A stretch of 64,000 nucleotides of DNA from Carallia brachiata. Lineage: Eukaryota > Streptophyta > Magnoliopsida > Malpighiales > Rhizophoraceae. Below, piece after piece: positions 47,901 through 60,084 of this stretch. The notes beneath the pieces are model-generated. The model made no database searches. It was given only the letters and a program-made list of their open reading frames with translations, and was not told the DNA's origin. The position numbers were made by a program, and so were the translations under genes. The number at the start of each line of letters is the position of its first letter. Within the stretch, counting starts at the first letter, position 1. The stretch spans positions 7,350,575 to 7,414,574 of the forward strand of contig JADCRB010000040.1 of NCBI GenBank assembly GCA_021464245.1, in the 5' to 3' direction.

Positions 47901-49321
47901 AATCGTGAATGGACACCTAACTGAAATTTTCCATGGTTTAGAAGAAGGCAGTGTTGAGAAATTAGTACTATCTTGTTTGCGCTGGTTGTGATTGGAAGGA
48001 TAGTAAGTGTTACATCTTTCTTTATTGCAGAAGTGAAATGGGATGAAGCTGTTAGAATGTTGGTTCCTCCAGGAGAAGTGCCTCCCCATTCCTTATGGGG
48101 TCAAAATTTGTTAGAAGAGACCTCAGACAAGGAAAGAAAGAGATATAAGATATCTAGTGTCTGTATGTTGATGCTTAGCTGTTCTACAATGCTTACAACA
48201 TCATATCCAGTTCAGGTATTATGATTGATGACTGGATTTAAAACGTCAGTAATTTCTGCTTGTACAATTTTCAGAAGCATAGATGTGAAATCTAATTTTC
48301 GGATATCATTTGTTTGACTAACAGGTAAACGTCCCCGTTCGGTCATTATTAGCACTGGTTGAGAGAGTGCTAATGGTAGATGGCTCAGTACCAAAAGCCA
48401 GGTCACCTTTTGTGATTGCAACAGAGCAAGAGTTTGTCTGTTCTGAACTTTCAGTTTTGCACTCATACAGTTTGGAACTCCTTACTTCGATTATAAAGGG
48501 TATGCGCAGGTAAACTAATTTTCTTGTCAAACCTTTGGAGGCATGTGCTTTATTTGTAAATTTGTCTGTGGATCTCAATATTGTAAAAAGCTTCTGACTA
48601 AGGATTTGGGGAACCTGCCTTCTGTTTATTTGTGGGTGGGATCCAGGGGAATTAAACACTTCTAAGCAGGACAAGGTGGAAGAAAAGGGGTTGATGTTAA
48701 CTACATGGAGAAAGTTGGCTTTCGAGAGAAGTTTAGATCTATAAAGGGTGTCCCAGTGCATGTGACTCCCACATTTGTGGGGTCTAGGGAATGGTTGATG
48801 CACACACAGCCTTCCCTTTGTGTTAGCAAAGAGGCTGTTTCGGGAGAAATTTTGTTCTATACGCTGATTTTTGAGGATTCAACTCTGACTCCTGGTTAAG
48901 CATGTTTTGTTGGATCCTAATGTGATCGCCAGTTTTTTTGGGTCTGTAAATGCTCCAGGGCTCTTATTGTCTCTCCTTTTGTTTTTTGTTACTTCGACAG
49001 TGAATACCTCATGTTACCCCTGCTATTATTTATTCTTTGCTTCCCTACTTCCTGTTTGTCACTATTCTGTTGTTCAAACTCTTCTAACTATGCTTTTATT
49101 TTTGCAGTCAACTATTACCACATGTTGCATACACCGTGCGTCTTGTTAAAGAGTATTTTAGGAGATGTGAATTGCCAGAGCTAAGAAAGAAATTATACTC
49201 GGTCACAAAGATATTGCTGATATCCATGGGTATAGGTTCGTGGCTATAATTCAGGGCATTAAACTTCCTTTGTTTCAACAGTTTTTTTTTTTTCAATTTT
49301 TTCTCAATGTTTCTTTACAAG

Positions 49322-49395
<74 letters not shown>

Positions 49396-52300
49396 CACAA
49401 TCATGCACGCATGGTAAACTATGAAAATGACATGGAGAAAAAACAAGTAATGAAGGTAACATGTTCTCAAAACTATTAAGGAGATTAAGCTATTTTTCTT
49501 AAATTCAGATTTTATAAACCACATTATACATACTAAGTTTCTCAGAGCTGCATTTTGGTCAATTTCTTAGAGCTGCACCTGAAACATACTAGAACAGTTT
49601 GTAAAAGCTAGATATTTTTCAATATGTCAGGCTGGCCAATTTCCTAATTGAAGTGGCTTGCCTAGGGTATGACAAGCACTCATCCGAAGGACGTTGTTCC
49701 TTAGGCACGCCTTTAATATTGCTTGGATCCTAGTGTAGATTATATGGTTTTCCTTTCTGAGCATGCTACCCAACCATGCCATTAGCTTGTGTCATGAAAC
49801 GTCTCTGAATATTTTTAGTAGTTGTGGAAACCAGTTTTGGTGCTATGTCTAATTCTCAGTCATAACCTGATCAGGGATAGCAATATATCTTGCACAGGAA
49901 GTTGTCAACAATTCGTTTGTTGATTTAGTTGGCAATAATATGTCTTCTAGTGCACACTCAAAGGCCTATTCTGAAGTCCTGCTGCAGCCTTGCCAAAGAA
50001 AAAGGAAGCATGATGAAACTAGATCTCTTGAGCAGCAGCAGGACATAGCTGGTTTGGAAATGGAAGCTCCAAAAAATCGACCGACAACTCCAATTTCTGT
50101 GAAGATAGCTGCACTTGAGGCTTTGGAAGCTCTTTTAACTGTGGTATGTCGTGTATGTGTACTTTTTACTGCTTTTTCTTTCTCTTTCTTTCTTTCTTTC
50201 TTTTGTTTTTTTATTGTTTTTTTGTTTTTTTGTGTTTTTTGGTATTTGGCCATTCCTGCTATCTTTATATGCTTATGACCTTGCAAGGGCTGGAACTATT
50301 TGCTACCCTAGCCTTGATACATAAAATTTTCTCAAGCTCGTGGCAAGTTGATGTATAAGACGACCTAGGTTGAATAAGTAATCTGTGGTTGGGAAGGATT
50401 TAGCACAATTAGGTCTCACGAAACTTAGTTATAATGGAATCAAATGAAAAAAAATGATTCATGTAGCTGATCCCAATAAATTTGGGATTAAGGCTTGTTG
50501 ATATTGTTATATTGTTGTTGTTGTTGTTGTGTCCTATGATTATTCCTATCTCATTTCCGTGTTGCCTCTTATGCTGTGATATGTGATCCCAGTCTCCACG
50601 GGCATAAGCTTTATAGGGATCTATTAGAGAATTCATACATGACCTTGAAATGGGATTTTTAATGATTAAAATTCTTTTCCTACTAAGGAACATTTTGGAA
50701 AGTCTATGTGGACGGCAGATCTATAATCTACAATACTGTTCTTCCAGGTGATAGGCTATTCCTTCTGGTTTGATGGATAATCTCTTCAGCAGTGATATTT
50801 GAGTTGCTTCGAGGGTTGGCATCTAAAGTGGTTATGCAAGACTGGTGGTGCAAATGACGCTACAACTTGCCTCTAAGATTTTCATTTCATACTTTTGGAA
50901 TGTTTTCTTTCTCTCTTTCAGGACATGTTTCTGATATTGCTTTCTTGTTCAACTGTTGTGATGCAACTGAACCTAGTTATTGCTTTAACTGGCCTTTTAT
51001 GGAAAACAAAAACAAGTTTTCCTGCATATATCTCGGTGCACTGACCCTTGATGGTCCCATAAGATCTTATGCTATTGTCATAAATTGTAAGAGACTTTTA
51101 GTATTGATACAAGGTTCAGCTTGTTGCTTCTAGTTTCTGTTACAGAACTATTAGGGGCACTCATTTTCATATGTTTTTTGGCAGGGTGGCGCTTTGAGAT
51201 CTGAGTCATGGCGGTCGAAGGTTGATATTCTTTTAATAACTATTGCAACAGACTGTTGTAAATGGGGATGGGCTAATGAAGAAAGAAACAACCCTTTGCC
51301 CAATGCAGACACATGGACAAATTTGCAGCTTACTGCACTACGTGCACTTTTGGCTTCTCTCCTTTCACCATCTCGGCAGCGCCCCCCACATTTAGCCCGG
51401 GGTCTTGACCTTTTTCAAAGAGGTAAATCCACTCTAGAATTTTGGATCCCACCCCCCCCCCCCCAAAAAAAAAAAAAAACCTCTTTTCATTATATGGACC
51501 ACATTTAGGGTGTGCACCAAACAGCTGTGGGTTTTTCTTTCTCTTTTCTAGTTGTTTTAGTTATTATTGCTAAATTACAGCCAAGTCAACTTACTCTCCC
51601 TTTTTCCTGCAAAGGGGTTTTTTTTTGGGGGATTTTTTTTTTTTGGGGGGGGGGGGGTGTTGTTGTTTGTGGGGGAATGAGGGAGGAGGGAGTATGACAC
51701 CCAATTGACGATGAATAAGCCTAGTCTTCTCAAGTTGCGAATAAAAGCTCTTTGAGGTGAGGTTTCCTGACAAGGGCTGACTATATGGCTTCAGCGTGGT
51801 AGTGTTTTTTAAAAACCCAGGAAGCATTATTGCCCAATATGCCCAAAAAGTGGTCAGAAGGTTGAATAGAACCTCATTACAGCTTTTAGAAGGTTTGTGT
51901 TATATGTTAGTTGCAAAGCATTGCACTTGGGGAATAGCTAGCCGTGAACATATAGTTACTAGTACTACATATGCAATTCCATGGGTATATGATAGGCTTA
52001 AATATCAAAATCATCTTCAAAGTTTCACAGAATGGTCAATTTCGTCGCCAGTTAATTTTTTATTCAATTGCATCTCCCATGTTTCTAATTTGAGTCAATT
52101 TTATTCAGCATTAGGTGACAGCCATTAATTGCTGGAATGGCATCATGGTCAACACTGGTCAACCTTAATGTGGCTTATTTATATGAAGAGCATTGACCTG
52201 AGTTCCACTTTTTTGTACATTAGCACTGATGCATCCTAAATTAAAAAAAAAAAATAATGCAATTTACATTGACATTGATGTGTCAAAAATGGAGCCCATG

Positions 52301-54187
52301 TGCCATTTTTGACCACGTTGACCATGATATAATATCAACAACTATTGATTTCCGTCTAATTTGAAATATAATAGACTCAAACCATAAATGTGAGGGATGA
52401 AGTTGTCTGAAGTTATACATAGGGGACAAAATTGACCATTTTATGAAGTTTTGGGGATGATTTTGTTTTTAACCTCCATATATATTGCAAGGCATCCTTA
52501 AGTAATTCAGTATGTCAACATGGCTTCATATTCAACCTACTACAAGAAATTCTTAAGTAGATTCAGTCTATCGTTATTAGATGTGACATTTGTACACACA
52601 ATGATATTCATTGTTGACCTTCCTTTCAAAACCAGTCCAATGTCAAATGAACATTGACCTCTTCCCACTCCTGTTGTTTGATCAGTCTGTTTCCAAGAAC
52701 ATTAGGGTGCATACACGATTTTGCTTCACGCATAGTTTAGAGACCTACCTTTTTTTTTTCTTTTTCCTTTTGGCCATATCTGAGTTGGAGAACTGATGTA
52801 GAACAGCTTTGGAAAGATGTCTTACAATAGATACTATGAGAGAAAGAGGCAGAAATGGAAGAATGAGGACAGAAAGAATTTAGATTGAAGTAGCAAAAAA
52901 GGAATAGAAGAATAAGAAACAAAAAGGGCAGAAATAGGAATCAGACATGAAAATGAGAAGAGGACAAAATCGTGACAAGAGGCAGATAAGTACATGCAAA
53001 CTTCTTGATTCAAATTCCCAACTTAGTTAAACCAATATAAAGCTTGTATTATAATAGGAAAATCACACAAAAGACAAACTTAGACATCAACTAGTTGACA
53101 TTCACGCACAAAAGTTATCATAGAGATAAGGTTGCAATCAATCCAGATACCGCAATCTAAGATCTGCAGCTTTTTTTTTTATTTTTTTATGACTTATTTG
53201 ACTCAATCCAAGCAACTACGTTGCTCATTAATTGCTGTCCTTGGCTTTTTGATTCTTTTTAGTGTTCAGACTCTGATGCTTAAGGCTTAACGTTCAAGTA
53301 CTCTCTGCTATGTTATTTTATTTATGACTTCTGTTTCTCATTCTCATATATCCTATGGATTCGATTTTGCAGGCAGGCAAGAAACTGGAACAAAACTTTC
53401 TGAATTTTGCGCCCATGCACTCTTAGCTTTGGAGGTGCTTATTCATCCCAGGGCCCTCCCACTGGCAGACTTTCCTTCTGCAAACTCTTTTGACACAGTC
53501 AAAGACAGATTTCCAGTGACTGTATTCTCTGGTGGTCAGATGCACAGTAACCCAATTTCAAGTGGAATGCAGGAAGCGGGATCCAGCCCTCCTGATTCAG
53601 ACGATGATCTGTATGAAACCTGGCTGGGTAGCAATGAGGATATTGAAGGGCCAGTTGACAGTCTATGTAACAATATAGGCACTGAAGAGCCATCTGAGGC
53701 CTTAAGAGTTCAACGGGGAGAAATGATCTGCATGGCTGGGTCATCATGTCAAAAAAGTCCCAGAACAAGTGAGCGGGAGCCAATAGTTGCCACTGCAGAT
53801 GGAGAGCCAGGAACTTTGGGTGATAGGATCATCATGGAGCCACAGCAATTTCAAGAATCCATGGTGCAGCTCCAGGAACCTGTGCATTTCAAAGGTGCCA
53901 CAATTGCTGCAGTTACCCTCACTGGTGACCCTAATGTTTCCCATGTGGAGATGACAAGAACAATTTCAACTGCGGGGGCATCAGTTTCTGCAGCAAACAG
54001 TGTGGCATCAGTTGAGGCTGTTATGACAGATAATGGTGATGATGGGTTTGCCACTAGGGGTGGAGACGCTATTGGACCGCAAAATGCTCAGAAGGGTATG
54101 TCTCCTGCTGTTGAGTTTGATGACGACTCATCAACAGATTCTATTCCTGACATCGTGGATGCCGATCCTGATTCAGAATCGGAGTAA
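44927..54187 (+). CDS. RIX1/PELP1-like pre-rRNA processing factor
   Basis: Thirteen exons: 44927-45199, 45313-45429, 45893-45957, 46116-46221, 46422-46493, 47682-47742, 47818 to 47947 or 47950, 48031-48215, 48325-48509, 49108-49235, 49875-50143, 51185-51422 and 53373-54187; about 880 residues. The N-terminal half is helical ARM/HEAT-like sequence of the RIX1 domain family (MALVENMKDMYDVAMKPRML, WAGICLLGVTCQECSADRFL). The C-terminus is acidic and disordered (SPPDSDDDLYETWLGSNEDI, ending SIPDIVDADPDSESE). It corresponds to Arabidopsis At1g30240-type proteins; yeast Rix1 acts with Ipi1 and Ipi3 in 60S maturation in the nucleus. Oddities: in exon 6 a run of seven T (47707-47713) breaks the frame, and six T would give KIFSGKCSVNVLK with perfect phase. 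The exon 7 donor is ambiguous (GC at 47948 or GT at 47951). Intron 12 is 1.95 kb. Confidence 0.9.
48745..48905 (-). mobile_element. Au-like SINE in RIX1-like intron 9
   Basis: Read on the minus strand: box-B-like GTTGAATCC, then CGAAACAGCCTCTTTGC, GGGAAGGCTGTGTGTGCATC, CCCTAGACCCCACAAATG, and the 3' end GTGCACTGGGACACCC-like sequence (here ATGCACTGGGACACCC). It has the same body as the SINE in RNase H2A intron 4. Direct repeats at the ends were not found. Confidence 0.75.
49325..49400. repeat. Compound (TC)n(AC)n microsatellite in RIX1-like intron 10
   Basis: About 33 bases of TC repeat pass directly into about 40 bases of AC repeat. Likely polymorphic. Confidence 0.95.
51451..51665. repeat. 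Homopolymer cluster in RIX1-like intron 12
   Basis: A C-run passes into an A-run near 51452-51479. A second cluster of T and G runs (TTTTTTTTGGGGGATTTT type, then a run of 12 or more G) lies at 51620-51660. Base-level accuracy here is doubtful. Confidence 0.85.
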
Positions 54188-55319
54188 GAGTCTTTTAGAA
54201 TATTTAATGCACCTCGTTATAAGATCGAGGTCGATAACATTATTATAATTGTATTTTTAGCCATTAATTGTATTTTTAGCCATAAAAATGACAAGGTTTA
54301 TTGTCCTGTCTTTTCCTTCTACCATTATCTGTTTTAACCACTTCGTGTAGAAATCCAAAATTTCTTGTGGCTTGGCAGCCCCTTTTTTTCTTAGGTCCCT
54401 TGTCGTATGACAGCTTAGGCACATGAGATCATTGCAAAGAAGCGTAGTCTCCAAGTTTATTGCTATAGGAAGTTGGCTATTCCAAATTCTAAGTCTGTGT
54501 CAGGCTAAACTAACCATCCCTTCCTTCGAGAGGTATTCTCGTACACTAGTCCTGCGTCACCACGCTGCTGCCAAAGTAGCTGACATCTGACAAGGAGCTC
54601 GAGGCGGCGATTGCTGCGCTATGATCCCATGACTGCACCTTCTTCCTCAAGGACATCAACGGATGCCTGCCTCCTCCTGGTAGCATTGCTCCCGCATTGT
54701 CACGCCACTGCCAAATTCAGTCTGGCCCGGGGAAGGCGTCTCACTGGACTCCCCATTTTACGTGCCTATCTCCGGCAAAACTTTCAATTCTTTTTTGTCC
54801 ATTAAAAGGACAAAAAAAAACATGTATGCACTTTTGGAGAGAGGAATGTATGCTATCTTAGATCAATGTTGCGTTTATTCTCAACACAAATGACTGGAGA
54901 GATTTTACAAATAACCATATAAATCAAATAAATTTTAGTTATAAGTCCATTTGAGGGTTGTTGAGTTCTGAGCGAGCTACAAATTTTTTCAATTAAAGTT
55001 TTACATTGTTTATGCTCCTAGTCATTGAATTGTCCTTAAATAATCATGTAGAATTCATGTATAGTGTATATTGAGACTATTTAAACTGAGTCCAAGTCAG
55101 TTAATTTTTTAATCTTAATTTTTAACCAAACAGTCATATGTTAATTCTAATTTTCTGACATCTAAAAATAAACTATATTCAATTGATTTAATTCAGTTGG
55201 TTGGAACAATTTTAGTTAAGATTTTGTTATGTAGATGTGAGCTCTCTTGAAGAACAATGGATTCGATGAATAGTATTATTTCTGTTTGGTATTTTAACTG
55301 TTTATTATATTTATTTATT
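54188..55319. other. Spacer between RIX1-like gene and retrotransposon
   Basis: The first 200-300 bases are probably 3' UTR. About 54540-54760 is unusually GC-rich for this window (GAGCTCGAGGCGGCGATTGC) and could be a gene remnant, but no frame is recognisable. The rest is AT-rich. Confidence 0.5.
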
Positions 55320-55539
55320 TGTAATAAGGAAACTATATTTCTGCAATTCTTGATAGTCAATTGAAGATTTGTTGTAATATTTGAGCCGCAACTTGCTCCT
55401 CAAAAATCAAAATTTCTCAATTTATTTTAACTTGTTTTTTAACCTTATTTTGCATTTTTCAGATTGTATATATAGCAGTGTCTAATTGCTGAACTCAATC
55501 AATAATAACATCTTCTCTTTTATTGTCTACATTATTCCG
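55320..55539 (+). repeat. Left LTR
   Basis: Starts near TGTAATAAGGAAACTATA and ends ACATTATTCCG. Shared with the right LTR: GTCAATTGAAGATTT, TTTCTCAATTTATTTTA, AACTCAATCAATAATAACAT. AACTCAATCAATAATAACAT is probably near the LTR end that enters the transcript. Confidence 0.87.
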
Positions 55540-55542
55540 TTA

Positions 55543-55556
55543 TGGTATCAGAGTGC
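55543..55556 (+). other. Primer-binding site for initiator Met tRNA
   Basis: TGGTATCAGAGTGC begins three bases after the left LTR. It matches the usual plant copia PBS TGGTATCAGAGC, complementary to the 3' end of initiator methionine tRNA, with one extra base. Confidence 0.9.
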
Positions 55557-55682
55557 TTCATGCTCCTACGAGCCTTCGCCTTTCTCTTCCTCTTCTTTTT
55601 CTTTTTCTTTGCATAGTCCTTCTAAAACATGGCTGATACAGACGAATCAACCACCAACTAGACACCACCCACTAATAAAACC

Positions 55683-56740
55683 TTGAATACTATAGTTATG
55701 ATGGCTGACACCAATAGTACTTCTGCAAATTCTTCTTTGATTACATTCAATATTGCCTCTCAATTGCCTATGAAACTTTTAAGTGGCCAAAACTACTCCA
55801 CCTGGAAACGCCAGCTCAAAACTCTATTTTTTGTTTATGATTTACTCGGATATATCGATGGCACAAACCCTAGTCCTACAGATTCAACCAAACCAGAATA
55901 TAATTATGGACCTATCAAGACAGCCTTCTAAGCAATGCTATTATGACTTTCGTCAATGTCACCATCGTTCATCTAATTACAGCGACTAAAACAACTAAGG
56001 AGGCACAAGATTCGCTTACAACAGTATATGCTAGTAAGTCCAAAACCCGGATCTATATTTTGCGTACAACTTTAACTACGATTGTTAAAGAAAGTAAGTC
56101 GATTGCTGATTATTTAAGAGAAATACAAACTGTTTCCAATGAACTTGCGCTTGCTGGCTCTCCCGTCAGTGATGACAAACTTGTTATCAACATCCTTACT
56201 GGGCATGATTCCAACTACAAAGAAATAAGTGTTGCTATATGTGCCAAAAAAACCCCGATAACATACGAAGAGCTATTTGAAAAATTGATTGATCATGAAA
56301 TATTTTGCCAGCAAGAGTCAAGCAAAAAGGAACCAGTCACCACCACAGTGTAGTTCAGCAAGCGCTCTTATCCTAGGCCGTTGGATTTCATCAACAGACC
56401 CTTTAATCCCTCGTTCAACCCACGTTTCTCTGATGGAAGACAATATTCTAGGGTTCTGTGTCGTGGTGACTGCAAATTTAATTCAGCCTAGCGACCAAAT
56501 TTTCTCGAGTCTAACAGTCGCAGCTACAATCGCCAGTGGCGATCTCCATCTAATCTACTTGGTGGTTGCATTCAGTGCTAGATTTTCAATAAGTTTGGTC
56601 ATTCAACAAAAGTTTGTCATTCTAAAAGTGTTGCGGATCTGTAAGCGAATCTTGCAACACATCCAAAACATTTTTGGCATTAGTCCATGGCTTTTAGATT
56701 CTCAAGCGACTCACCATATTACTTCGGATTTTTAAAATGT
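55683..56740 (+). pseudogene. Copia gag and protease region, broken
   Basis: An N-terminal gag frame (MADTNSTSANSSLITFNIAS, then a LSGQNYSTWK motif) stops at 55931. The UBN2-type gag domain resumes from about 55943 in another frame (DYLREIQTVSNELALAGSPV) to 56353. A zinc-knuckle remnant with CIQC and FGHSTKVCHS near 56567-56618 contains a stop. A protease-like WLLDSQATHHIT lies near 56684-56720, with Q where Gly is usual. Confidence 0.85.
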
Positions 56741-59700
56741 GACTCTTCATTCACTTTATGCTAGAGTGGATGAAATTGCTATTGGTGAAGGTAATCATAT
56801 TCCTATAATACATATAAGTTCTAGCCTCGTCAAAACCCCTACTCATACCTTTGTACTCACTAATATTTTGTGTGCACCGCAAATAAAATGTAACCTATTT
56901 TTTGTATCTCAAATTTGTCAAACTAACTCTTCCTCTATTAAATTTTTTCTTTCTTATTTTGTTGCAAAAGATTTGAGTACGGACGCACCACTTATCCAAG
57001 GCTGGAGTAATGGGAATCTTTACAAATGGCCAGTCATGGACCAGACGACTATAGCTCAAGCTCTCTATGCTCGGAATCCATCCACTCTACTGTCTCTGTC
57101 TTTTTGGCATCAGCATTTAGGACACCCTCATTGTAGGTACTCGACTGTATCATGTCATCTTTTCATTTGCCTATTTTAAAAAAGCACTACTATTTCTTCT
57201 TGTAATTCATGTTCATGCAATAAAATTCATGAGTTGCCTTTTGACATTTTCAGTCCTAAAAGTTCTCGACCTCTTGAATTGTTTTATGCTGATGTTTGGG
57301 GTCCTGTGCTAGGTATCTCCTATGATCAATTCAAATACTATATGATTTTTGTTGATCATTACATAAAATACACTTAGTTGTATTCTATTAAAAATAAGTC
57401 TGATATTATTTTTATCTTTGCGCAGGTTCAAAAATTGTTGAAAAAAACATTTTTCACAAAAAATTTTCACAATGTATTCAGATGGAGGAAGTGAGTACCA
57501 AAGGCTTCGTCATTTGTTAAGCAACAAGGAATCCAGCACCTGGTCACTCCTCCATATACTCCATAACATGTAGCCACTGCAGAGCATAAACATTGTCATA
57601 TTATTGAAACTGCTCTTAGTCTGCTTCATCATACGTCAGTCTCTCTCAAATACTAGACCTCAGCGTGTTTTGCCACAGCGTATCTCATCAACCGCATGCC
57701 AACTCTCATTCTTCAAAACAAACCACCCTCTGAAGTATTATTTAAAACAATCCCAAATTACCGCACTCTTCGAGTCTTTGGTTGTCTATATTATCAATGG
57801 TTTAAACTGTACAACAAAAATAAATTTAACTCCAAATCAACACCATGTGTCTTCCTTGGATATTCTCGTACTCACCATTATTACAAGTGTCTTGACCTAT
57901 CCACATTTGGCATATATCTGTCTCACCACATAGTCTTCTATGAAACCACCTTCCCTTTCCACACTATACGTCATTCTGATTCTAGTATCTCTAAGCATAC
58001 CTCTTCTTTATGGCTCTCTAATAATTCATATGTTATCTCGGACACACTGGCGTCCCCTGCTGCCACTGCTGACATACCTCCTATACCAAGTATGGATCTG
58101 CTTCTTTCTCCGCCCTAGTTGCTCTGGCTTCTGTGATTCAGTCACCGACTCTCGATACTCCATCTTTGAATGATGGCGCGTCGTCCTCTTCTCCATAACA
58201 GCAGGTAAGTTCCTCACCGTCACCACTTCCTTCACCCCCTCATCCTCCTCCTCAACATCCCATGGTTACCATATCTTAACATAATATTTTTAAACCCAAA
58301 CAGATTTTTAATTACCTTGCAGTTCCTAAATCATTTGAATCGTCAACTTTGGCTCAAGCACAAAAACATACTCATTGGCGAGTTGTTATGTCTGATGAAT
58401 TTGATGCTCTTATAAAATACGACACTTGGGATTTAGTGCCTGTTATTGACACTCAAAATATAATTGGCTGTAAGTGAATTTACAAGATCAAGCGAAAGCC
58501 TGACAAAATTATTGATCGTTACAAAGCTCGGTTGGTTGCAAAAGGGCTTACTTAATGTCCTGGAATTGATTTTCATGCCACTTTCAGTCCAGTGGTTAAA
58601 CCAATAGCTATTCGTGTTGTTCTTATTATTGCCAATCCATTTAGTTGGCCTCTACGCCAATTGGATGTCAATAATGCTTTTCTCCAAAACCGTCTTGAGG
58701 ACGAGGTTTATATGCAACAATTACTAGGATTTGTTTATCCACAGTACCCTCATCATATGTGTCGTCTCAAGAAGGCTATTCATGGTCTTCGTCAAGCACC
58801 GTGGGCTTGATATACTGAGCTAAAACAATTTCTTTTGGAGTACGGTTTGTTAATTCCTACTATCATATATCTCTTCTTGTTATGTCTACTGGTTGATCTT
58901 TGGTCTATCTGTTTATTTATGTTGATGATATTGTTGTTACTAGCAATGACAATGCTTTACTGGAGAAGGTGATCAGCTCTCTAGCTTAGCATTTCTATTT
59001 GAAGGACTTTGGTGATCTTCACTATTTTTTGGGTGTTAAAGTTCTTCGCAGTTTTGGTGGCATGATTCTCTTTTAATGCAAGCATATATCTGATCTTCTT
59101 CAAAGACATAACATATTCGAAGAAAAGGATGTTGCTACTCCTCTTTTTACATCTAACAAACTTTGGCTTGATGATGGCTCTACCTCTATTGATGCGACCC
59201 AACATCGTCAAGTTATTAGTGCCCTTCAATATCTCTATCTTATATAGCTAGATATTTCTTTCGTAGTTTATGCATTGTCTGATTACTATTTATTGGTCGA
59301 CAACTAAGCAAGTTCTTCGGTATCTCAAACACACCATCAATCATGGCATCTTCCTTTGTCTGGATTCTTCTTTCTCTCTACATGCATTCTTTGATGCAGA
59401 CTAGGCTGGTACCTCTAATGATAGCACCTCTACCACTGCCTATATTGTTTTTCTTGGTGCAACTCCTATTAGCTGGTCGTCAAAAAAGCAAAACACGGTA
59501 GCCCACTCATCTATAGAGGCTGAGCATAGGGTCGTTACGGCAATAGTTGCAGAAATTAATTGATTTGAAAATTTTGCTTTGTGAGCTGCATATTCTGTTG
59601 TCTTCTCCTTCGACAGTTTACTGCGACAATGTGGATATGACTTACCTTTGTCACAATCCAAACTTTCATAGTCGCATGAAGCACATCAGTGTGGATTTCC

Positions 59701-59861
59701 ACTTTGTACACTCCCAAGGGCAGGCTCAATAACTCCGAGTTGTTCATGTTCACTCAAGTCATTAGCTGGCTGACTTACCTATTAAATCTCTTAATCATGC
59801 ACAGCATCACGCACATTGTCTCAAGATCGGTATCGTTGACACTACACCTCTCTTGCGAGGG
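56741..59861 (+). pseudogene. Copia pol region (integrase, RT, RNase H), broken
   Basis: In order: a GAG-pre-integrase motif FWHQHLGHP near 57104; integrase fragments (ADVWGPVLGISYDQFKYYMI near 57290-57350); the C-terminal integrase part to about 58120; RT blocks (KARLVAKGLT near 58530, LDVNNAFLQNRLEDEVYMQQ near 58660, CRLKKAIHGLRQAPWA ending in a stop at 58810, and the YVDDIV box near 58919); RNase H ([20 protein letters not shown] near 59610-59670); and the usual C-terminal IVDTTPLLRG near 59830. Stops and frame changes separate nearly every block. A purine-rich tract GCGAGGG just before 59862 is the likely polypurine tract. Confidence 0.88.
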
Positions 59862-60084
59862 CATAATAAGGAAACTACATCTCCACAATCCTCGGTAGTC
59901 AATTGAAGATTTTTAACCTACTCCAAAAGAAGATGACATGTTCCTCAAGAATCGAATTTTCTCAATTTATTTTAGCTTGATTTTTAACCTTATTTCACAT
60001 CTTTTACATTGTATGCATAGTAGTGTCTAGCGGCTAAACTCAATCAATAATAACATCTTCTCTTTGATTATCTAAATTATTACA
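59862..60084 (+). repeat. Right LTR
   Basis: Matches the left LTR from TAATAAGGAAACTA to AAATTATTACA, with several substitutions and indels, including an altered middle part around 59910-59935. Confidence 0.87.

Larger units (their letters stand above)
55320..60084 (+). mobile_element. Degenerate Ty1/copia LTR retrotransposon
   Basis: Paired LTRs (55320-55539 and 59862-60084), a primer-binding site and gag-protease-integrase-RT-RNase H order identify a copia element in plus orientation. Many stops and frameshifts interrupt every domain, so it cannot move by itself. The flanking 5-mers TTATT and TTAGA match only in part, so the target duplication is not certain. The two LTRs differ at many positions and by small indels, implying an old insertion. 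Confidence 0.92.

Noticed and set aside
54600..54810. GC-richer open frame after the RIX1-like gene
   Set aside because: No family resemblance and no splice context; kept only as a remark in the spacer entry.
55320..60084. Active or intact retrotransposon
   Set aside because: Stops or frame changes break gag, protease, integrase, RT and RNase H, and the LTRs have diverged.
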